Positions 6,599-9,945 of a DNA stretch of 9,945 bases are shown here, piece after piece. This stretch comes from Nitrospirota bacterium. GTDB taxonomy: Bacteria; Nitrospirota; Thermodesulfovibrionia; Thermodesulfovibrionales; JdFR-86. The notes under the pieces are model-generated. The model was given only the letters and a program-made list of their open reading frames with translations, had not been told where the DNA came from and searched no databases. The position numbers and the translations under genes were made by a program. The stretch spans positions 1 through 9,945 of the forward strand of contig DAOUWH010000042.1 in the NCBI GenBank assembly GCA_030667205.1, given 5' to 3'. Numbering within the stretch: position 1 is the stretch's first letter; each line of letters begins with the position of its first letter.

Positions 6599-7392
6599 GT
6601 ATGGACAGAAGACAGTTTCTCAAGATGGCTGGCCTGACGTCGTTGATAAGCCTTGGCGGCTTCACGACCGTCGAGCTTATTCGTCCGGGACTGCTCGATG
6701 CCTCGGAGCCCCCTGCGGCCGCTCCGGGCGTCAAGAGGCTGGCCATGGTTATAGACGTGAGCAAGTTCAGGTCCGAGGCGGCCTACAAAAAGAGCATAGA
6801 GGCCTGCCATAAAATCCACAACGTCCCTGATTTCCGCAACCCCAAGGACGAAATCAAATGGCTCTGGACCGAGAAATACGAAAACACCTTTCCGGGTACC
6901 GAACACCCGTTCGTAAAGGACAGCGTAAAGGAGAAGCCTTTCCTCCTCATGTGCAACCACTGCCAGTACCCGCCCTGCGTGCGTGTGTGCCCCACGAAGG
7001 CCACGTACAAGAGGGAGTTCGACGGCCTCGTGGCGATGGACTACCACCGCTGCATAGGCTGCAGGTTCTGCATGGCCGCCTGCCCCTACGGGGCGAGGAG
7101 CTTCAACTGGAGGGACCCGAGGGAGGTCCTGAAAGATGAGAGGCTGGACCGCGAGTTCCCCACAAGGACGAAGGGTGTTGTGGAGAAATGCAACTTCTGC
7201 GTCGAGAGGCTCGCAAAGGACCTTATCCCCGCGTGCGTGGAGGCCCAGGAGGGCACCGGCGCGATGTTCTTCGGCGACATCGACGACCCCGGCTCCGAGG
7301 TCAGGGAGGTCCTTCGTACCAACTACACCCTGAGGCGCAAGCCCGGGCTGGGCACTCAGCCTAACGCCTATTACATAATCGGAGGTGTATAA
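6595..7392 (+). CDS. dsrO: DsrO, periplasmic Tat-exported Fe-S subunit
   Basis: DsrO is the periplasmic ferredoxin-like subunit that works with DsrP. The 265-residue protein starts with a twin-arginine signal (RRQFLK, residues 5-10, then a hydrophobic stretch to about 24), so it is exported already folded with its clusters. Two complete cysteine sets are present: Cys120, 123, 128, 132 and Cys153, 156, 159, 163. A third set has Cys199, 202 and 214, but Gln218 replaces the usual fourth Cys. The N-terminal set typical of four-cluster relatives is reduced to Cys71 alone (EACHKIHNVP). This leaves ligands for three [4Fe-4S] clusters rather than four. The start overlaps the dsrJ stop (ATGA); a second ATG at 6601 is an equally good start and keeps the Tat motif. 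The C-terminal codons contain the dsrP ribosome site. Confidence 0.95.
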   Translation: MSMDRRQFLKMAGLTSLISLGGFTTVELIRPGLLDASEPPAAAPGVKRLAMVIDVSKFRSEAAYKKSIEACHKIHNVPDFRNPKDEIKWLWTEKYENTFPGTEHPFVKDSVKEKPFLLMCNHCQYPPCVRVCPTKATYKREFDGLVAMDYHRCIGCRFCMAACPYGARSFNWRDPREVLKDERLDREFPTRTKGVVEKCNFCVERLAKDLIPACVEAQEGTGAMFFGDIDDPGSEVREVLRTNYTLRRKPGLGTQPNAYYIIGGV

Positions 7393-7394
7393 GA

Positions 7395-8570
7395 ATGCTT
7401 GAAAAAGCTCTCACTGGAAGCGCCCGGTACAAGACATGGATGCTCTTCCTTGCCGTGATTATCGGGCTTGGATTTCTTGCATACCTCCGGCAGTTCCAGA
7501 CCGGCCTGACCCTTACGGGCATGAGCAGGGACGTCTCATGGGGCATATACATAGCCCAGTTTACGTTCCTGGTTGGTGTGGCGGCATCGGCGGTGATGCT
7601 TGTAATACCGTACTACCTGCACGACTACAAGGCGTTCGGAAAGATCGTCATATTCGGCGAGTTCCTGGCCATAGCGTCGGTCGTGATGTGCATGCTGTTT
7701 ATCGTGGTGGACCTTGGGCAGCCCATGAGGCTCCTGAATGTTATCCTGCACCCAACGCCGGGTTCAGTGCTTTTCTGGGACATGATCGTGCTTAACGGGT
7801 ATCTCGGGCTGAACCTGCTTTGCGGCTGGGTAGTGCTTGAGTGCGAGCGCAAGGACGTGCCTCCGCCGAAGTGGATAAAGCCCTTCATCTACCTTTCAAT
7901 ACCTTGGGCTATCAGCATCCACACGGTCACGGCGTTCCTCTATGCCGGCCTTCCCGGCAGGCACCTCTGGCTTACGGCGATACTGGCCCCCAGGTTCCTG
8001 GCCTCGGCGTTCTCAAGCGGCCCGGCGCTCCTGATAATCCTGGTGTTCATAGTGAGGAAGTACGCCAACTACGACGTCGGGAGCAAGGCAATAAGAACGC
8101 TTGCGACCATAGTGACCTATGCGGCGATAGCCAACGTGTTCTTTATGGGCCTGGAGTTCTTTACGGTGTTCTATTCGAACATCCCCTCGCACGAGCACGC
8201 GCTTACGTACATGTTTGTAGGGCTGCACGGATATAACAACCTCGTGCCCTTCATGTGGACCTCCGCGGTGCTGGCGATAGGCTCGATACTCCTTCTGCTG
8301 ACAAAGGCCAAGAAAAGCGAAGGCATACTGTTCCTTGCGTGCATCATGCTGTTTACCTCGTTCTGGATAGACAAGGGCATAGGGCTGATCCTCGGCGGGT
8401 TCGTACCAACCCCCACCGAGCATGTAACGGAGTATTTGCCCAAGGCCAACGAGATAATGATAACCCTCGGGGTATGGGCAATCGGGTTTTTCATACTCTC
8501 TGCCCTTTACAAGATTGCCGTGTCGGTCAAGAGTGTCCCTGCGCATGCCGAACCCTCGAAGGAGGCATAA
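7395..8570 (+). CDS. dsrP: DsrP, NrfD-type quinone-interacting membrane subunit
   Basis: DsrP is the NrfD/PsrC-family integral membrane protein expected to exchange electrons between menaquinol and DsrO. The 391-residue protein has about ten transmembrane helices spread over residues 15-375. Family-like stretches include MSRDVSWGIYIAQFTFLVG (from 43), PYYLHDYKAFGK (72-83), VVDLGQPMRLLNVILHPTPGS (from 104), IHTVTAFLYAGLPGR (175-189) and FWIDKGIGLILGGFVP (323-338). There are no heme-binding motifs, as expected. Its ribosome site GGAGGTG (7381-7387) lies within the last codons of dsrO, and only 2 bases separate the genes. It closes the core operon. A hairpin with a weak T-run follows, before the ferredoxin genes. 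Confidence 0.96.
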   Translation: MLEKALTGSARYKTWMLFLAVIIGLGFLAYLRQFQTGLTLTGMSRDVSWGIYIAQFTFLVGVAASAVMLVIPYYLHDYKAFGKIVIFGEFLAIASVVMCMLFIVVDLGQPMRLLNVILHPTPGSVLFWDMIVLNGYLGLNLLCGWVVLECERKDVPPPKWIKPFIYLSIPWAISIHTVTAFLYAGLPGRHLWLTAILAPRFLASAFSSGPALLIILVFIVRKYANYDVGSKAIRTLATIVTYAAIANVFFMGLEFFTVFYSNIPSHEHALTYMFVGLHGYNNLVPFMWTSAVLAIGSILLLLTKAKKSEGILFLACIMLFTSFWIDKGIGLILGGFVPTPTEHVTEYLPKANEIMITLGVWAIGFFILSALYKIAVSVKSVPAHAEPSKEA

Positions 8571-8597
8571 GGGGGCTTAGATAGCACAAGAGACATC

Positions 8598-8627
8598 ACA
8601 GGGCCCTTCCCCGGAAGGGCCCTGTTT
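8598..8627 (+). terminator. Weak or partial terminator after dsrP
   Basis: ACAGGGCCCTTC (8598-8609) pairs with its complement at 8614-8625 around a 4-base loop. The stem is GC-rich, but the following T-run is only three bases (8625-8627, then ATG AAA TAA). It probably gives partial termination or mRNA processing, setting the ferredoxin gene downstream at a different level from dsrP. Confidence 0.5.
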
Positions 8628-8663
8628 ATGAAATAATTTCTCATATTAAGGAGGTGAAGTCGA

Positions 8664-8849
8664 ATGATCATGGTCAGCGTTAACGCCGAGACCTGCGACG
8701 GTTGCGAGGAGTGCGTGGACATCTGCCCCAATGAGGTATTACAGATGACCGACGGCAAGTCCACTGCCGACGCGGGCGGCGAGTGCGATAACTGCGAGAG
8801 TTGCCTCTCCGTCTGCCCGAGCGACTCGATAACTATCACAGAGATATAA
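8664..8849 (+). CDS. 2[4Fe-4S] ferredoxin, first copy
   Basis: This 61-residue clostridial-type ferredoxin is a soluble low-potential electron carrier. It has two standard sites, Cys11, 14, 17 with Cys51 and Cys41, 44, 47 with Cys21, in the patterns CDGCEECVDICP and CDNCESCLSVCP. Both motifs end in the usual Cys-Pro. The very acidic composition is typical. The start follows a strong AAGGAGGTG site at 8649-8657; a second ATG two codons on is less well spaced. The gene lies 93 bases after dsrP, beyond a weak hairpin, so it may be expressed by readthrough from the dsr operon or from an undetected promoter. Coupling to sulfur or sulfite reduction is likely from context but not shown. Confidence 0.95.
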   Translation: MIMVSVNAETCDGCEECVDICPNEVLQMTDGKSTADAGGECDNCESCLSVCPSDSITITEI

Positions 8850-8863
8850 TACGGGTTCCAAAA

Positions 8864-8896
8864 GGCGGGTGAGGCGGCGCCTCACCCGCCTTTTTT
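8864..8896 (+). terminator. Rho-independent terminator after first ferredoxin
   Basis: GGCGGGTGAGGC (8864-8875) pairs perfectly with 8879-8890 around a 3-base loop, followed by six T residues (8891-8896). A-residues before the stem extend the pairing. It should end transcription before the second ferredoxin gene. Confidence 0.92.
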
Positions 8897-8903
8897 GTAG
8901 TTG

Positions 8904-8931
8904 TTGTGGTTTTGAGCCCCGATGCTATAAA
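8904..8931 (+). promoter_or_regulatory. Likely extended -10 promoter of second ferredoxin
   Basis: TGC immediately precedes TATAAA (8926-8931), giving an extended -10 element (TGnTATAAA). TTGTGG (8904-8909) lies 16 bases upstream as a moderate -35. Because a strong terminator sits just upstream, the second ferredoxin gene needs its own promoter, and this is the best candidate. The ribosome site AGGAGGT is at 8949-8955. Confidence 0.55.
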
Positions 8932-8964
8932 ATATACGAAAATCCTTCAGGAGGTATTTCCCTT

Positions 8965-9150
8965 ATGTTTCTGGTTACTATTAACGCCGAGACGTGCGAG
9001 GGTTGCGAGGAGTGCGTGGACATCTGCCCTAATGAGGTATTACAGATGACCGACGGCAAAGCCACCGTCGACGCCGGCGGCGAGTGTGAGAACTGCGAGA
9101 GCTGCCTTGGCGTCTGCTCCTCGGACTCAATAACTATCACAGAGATGTGA
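8965..9150 (+). CDS. 2[4Fe-4S] ferredoxin, second copy
   Basis: This 61-residue ferredoxin differs from the preceding copy at 11 positions (50 of 61 identical), so the two arose by tandem duplication. All eight ligand cysteines are present (11, 14, 17, 21, 41, 44, 47, 51). The Pro after the last Cys of the second motif is Ser52 (CENCESCLGVCSS), a small change close to one cluster that could alter its potential. I chose ATG 8965 because AGGAGGT lies nine bases before it and the resulting N-terminus aligns exactly with the first copy. An in-frame upstream extension to 8869 runs through the terminator and promoter region and is rejected. The gene appears to be a separate transcription unit with its own promoter and terminator. 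Confidence 0.95.
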   Translation: MFLVTINAETCEGCEECVDICPNEVLQMTDGKATVDAGGECENCESCLGVCSSDSITITEM

Positions 9151-9157
9151 TTTAAGC

Positions 9158-9191
9158 AAAAAAGAGGGGCCGATTCGGCCCCTCTTTTTTT
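9158..9191. terminator. Bidirectional terminator between convergent genes
   Basis: GAGGGGCCG (9164-9172) pairs with 9176-9184 around a 3-base loop. It is flanked by six A residues (9158-9163) and seven T residues (9185-9191). It can terminate the ferredoxin transcript on the plus strand and the tusA-like transcript on the minus strand. Confidence 0.9.
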
Positions 9192-9213
9192 ATGTGTCCT
9201 GAACGTTCCGGGA

Positions 9214-9459
9214 CTAAGCCTTCTCGATGTAAATCTCCCACTGCTCGCCGGTCTTGACGGACTCGAACTTGTGTCCGCCTTTTTCCGCCCACTTCGGCAA
9301 GGAATCTTCCGCCGATGCGGGGGCGTCGCTGAGGACCTTCAGTACCTGGCCTGATTCCATTTTCTCGAGGCTCTTCTTCGTCAGCACGAGCGGATAAGGG
9401 CAGACCCTGCCAAGGACGTCCAGCTCTTTGTCAGGCGTTCTGTCGCTAAGTTCTCCCAT
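9214..9459 (-). CDS. TusA-like sulfur carrier protein
   Basis: This 81-residue protein belongs to the TusA/SirA family of cytoplasmic persulfide carriers. The family core is plain: ELDVLGRVCPYPLVLTKKSL (12-31), with active-site Cys20 in the CPxP motif (CPYP), then GQVLKVLSDAPASAEDSLPKW (from 37) and a final strand EQWEIYIEKA (72-81). TusA proteins pass sulfane sulfur to partners such as DsrE-type proteins and DsrC in sulfur-metabolising bacteria. Here the gene lies directly downstream of a dsrE-like gene, with a 19-base gap that carries its own strong AAGGAGGA ribosome site. The two genes are likely one operon, convergent with the dsr and ferredoxin genes. Several TusA paralogs are common in such genomes, so the exact partner is not known. 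Confidence 0.9.
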   Translation of the reverse strand: MGELSDRTPDKELDVLGRVCPYPLVLTKKSLEKMESGQVLKVLSDAPASAEDSLPKWAEKGGHKFESVKTGEQWEIYIEKA

Positions 9460-9478
9460 ACTTTGCTTCCTCCTTAAA

Positions 9479-9889
9479 TTAAAATAACAACACGTGTTTC
9501 GAGTCTTCCATTACCTTCTGGATATCGGCATAGGGCACGATCTTTATGTTGACGTCGGCGCCCATCTCTTCGGCATCGGGAAACGAGTCTTCGGGTATGC
9601 CGTACTTCTCAACGTCTTCCTTACACACGAGGACCTCGAGGTCAACTAAAAGGGTATTTTTCATATGAGACTCTGTGCTCGTTATGCCGTACATTTCCAT
9701 GGCCTTCTGGTCCTTGACGAGGCCGAGAAGCCCTTCGCCTACAAAGCACAGGGTCGGGGTCACGATATCGCCGTCATCAAGCAGTATCTCGACGACCTGG
9801 TAGGAGATGGCGTGGGTTATCCCGAGCCTCGATGACTCGCCCTTGTACTGGGGCGTTTGCACTACGAAAGCGAGTTTTACGTCACCCAT
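9479..9889 (-). CDS. DsrE-family sulfur-transfer protein
   Basis: This 136-residue protein has the DsrE/DsrF-like alpha/beta fold expected of small sulfur-relay proteins. The sequence begins with a beta strand (VKLAFVVQTP), followed by helices and a hydrophobic strand. LVDLEVLVCKEDVEKYGI (81-98) places Cys89 where DsrE/TusD proteins carry the persulfide-bearing cysteine; Cys48 is a second cysteine of unknown role. I chose ATG 9887-9889 because AGGAGG (9903-9898) lies eight bases upstream; the in-frame GTG at 9898 overlaps that site. It is not clearly DsrE itself, and no dsrF or dsrH homolog is visible next to it. Pairing with tusA suggests a TusA-DsrE-like persulfide exchange module. Confidence 0.78.
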   Translation of the reverse strand: MGDVKLAFVVQTPQYKGESSRLGITHAISYQVVEILLDDGDIVTPTLCFVGEGLLGLVKDQKAMEMYGITSTESHMKNTLLVDLEVLVCKEDVEKYGIPEDSFPDAEEMGADVNIKIVPYADIQKVMEDSKHVLLF

Positions 9890-9890
9890 A

Positions 9891-9945
9891 TCATTCACCT
9901 CCTATATGAAGGACCCTGTCGGAGCCGTGTATTTTTGCGAGGTAC
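9891..9945 (-). CDS. C-terminal end of an unidentified gene (runs off right edge)
   Basis: An open minus-strand frame enters from the right edge and ends with TGA at 9893-9891, one base before the dsrE-like start. The 17 visible residues, YLAKIHGSDRVLHIGGE, read like normal protein and use codons like the neighbouring genes. The tight join to the next gene, whose ribosome site is inside these last codons, resembles the operon spacing elsewhere in the window. Too little is visible to name a family. Confidence 0.45.
   Translation of the reverse strand, partial: YLAKIHGSDRVLHIGGE

Noticed and set aside
8869..8964. N-terminal extension of the second ferredoxin
   Set aside because: It would run through the terminator stem and the likely promoter, and the shorter start aligns exactly with the first copy and has a strong ribosome site.
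9887..9898. GTG at 9898 as start of the dsrE-like gene
   Set aside because: The GTG overlaps the AGGAGG ribosome site, whereas the ATG at 9889 is ideally spaced from it.

Overview
This window comes from a Gram-negative, anaerobic-type bacterium with dissimilatory sulfur metabolism. The evidence is a complete dsrMKJOP membrane-complex operon with a dsrC just upstream, two small low-potential ferredoxins, and a Tol-Pal envelope operon, which implies an outer membrane. The RsbRD-type protein directly before dsrM, the frequent AUA (Ile) and AGG (Arg) codons and the moderately high GC content suggest Desulfobacterota or Nitrospirota, but lineage cannot be fixed from sequence alone. dsrAB, aprAB and qmo are not in the window, so reductive versus oxidative use of the pathway is not settled here.

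Layout. Positions 1-2153 (minus strand) hold a tightly overlapping tolQ-tolR-tolA/tonB-tolB operon; tolB runs off the left edge. A perfect sigma70-type promoter (TTGACA, 16 bp, TATAAT) lies on top of the apparent tolQ start and points to a nearly leaderless mRNA beginning at an internal ATG. Positions 2166-2431 are a divergent intergenic region. Positions 2432-2767 (plus) are dsrC, followed by about 165 bp of hairpin-rich DNA with no U-tract. Positions 2932-8570 (plus) are the compact operon rsbRD-like, dsrM, dsrK, dsrJ, dsrO, dsrP, with 4-bp start/stop overlaps at K/J and J/O. Positions 8664-9150 (plus) are two tandem paralogous 2[4Fe-4S] ferredoxins, each with its own ribosome site and a strong terminator. 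Positions 9214-9945 (minus) are a convergent operon with a tusA-like gene, a dsrE-like gene and the last 17 codons of an unidentified gene.

How it works together (known family roles plus inference). DsrP and DsrO handle quinone and periplasmic-side electrons, DsrJ is a triheme cytochrome, and DsrM (heme b) passes electrons across the membrane to DsrK. DsrK is the cytoplasmic HdrD-like subunit that acts on the two-cysteine tail of DsrC, the sulfur-carrying partner of sulfite reductase. The ferredoxins are plausible cytoplasmic electron carriers for the same metabolism. TusA and the DsrE-like protein are persulfide carriers that could move sulfur to or from DsrC. The most notable observations are the near-leaderless tolQ promoter, the matched loss of one complete Fe-S cluster ligand set in DsrO, the structured spacer separating dsrC from the membrane-complex operon, the acidic tail on DsrK, and the duplicated ferredoxin pair.
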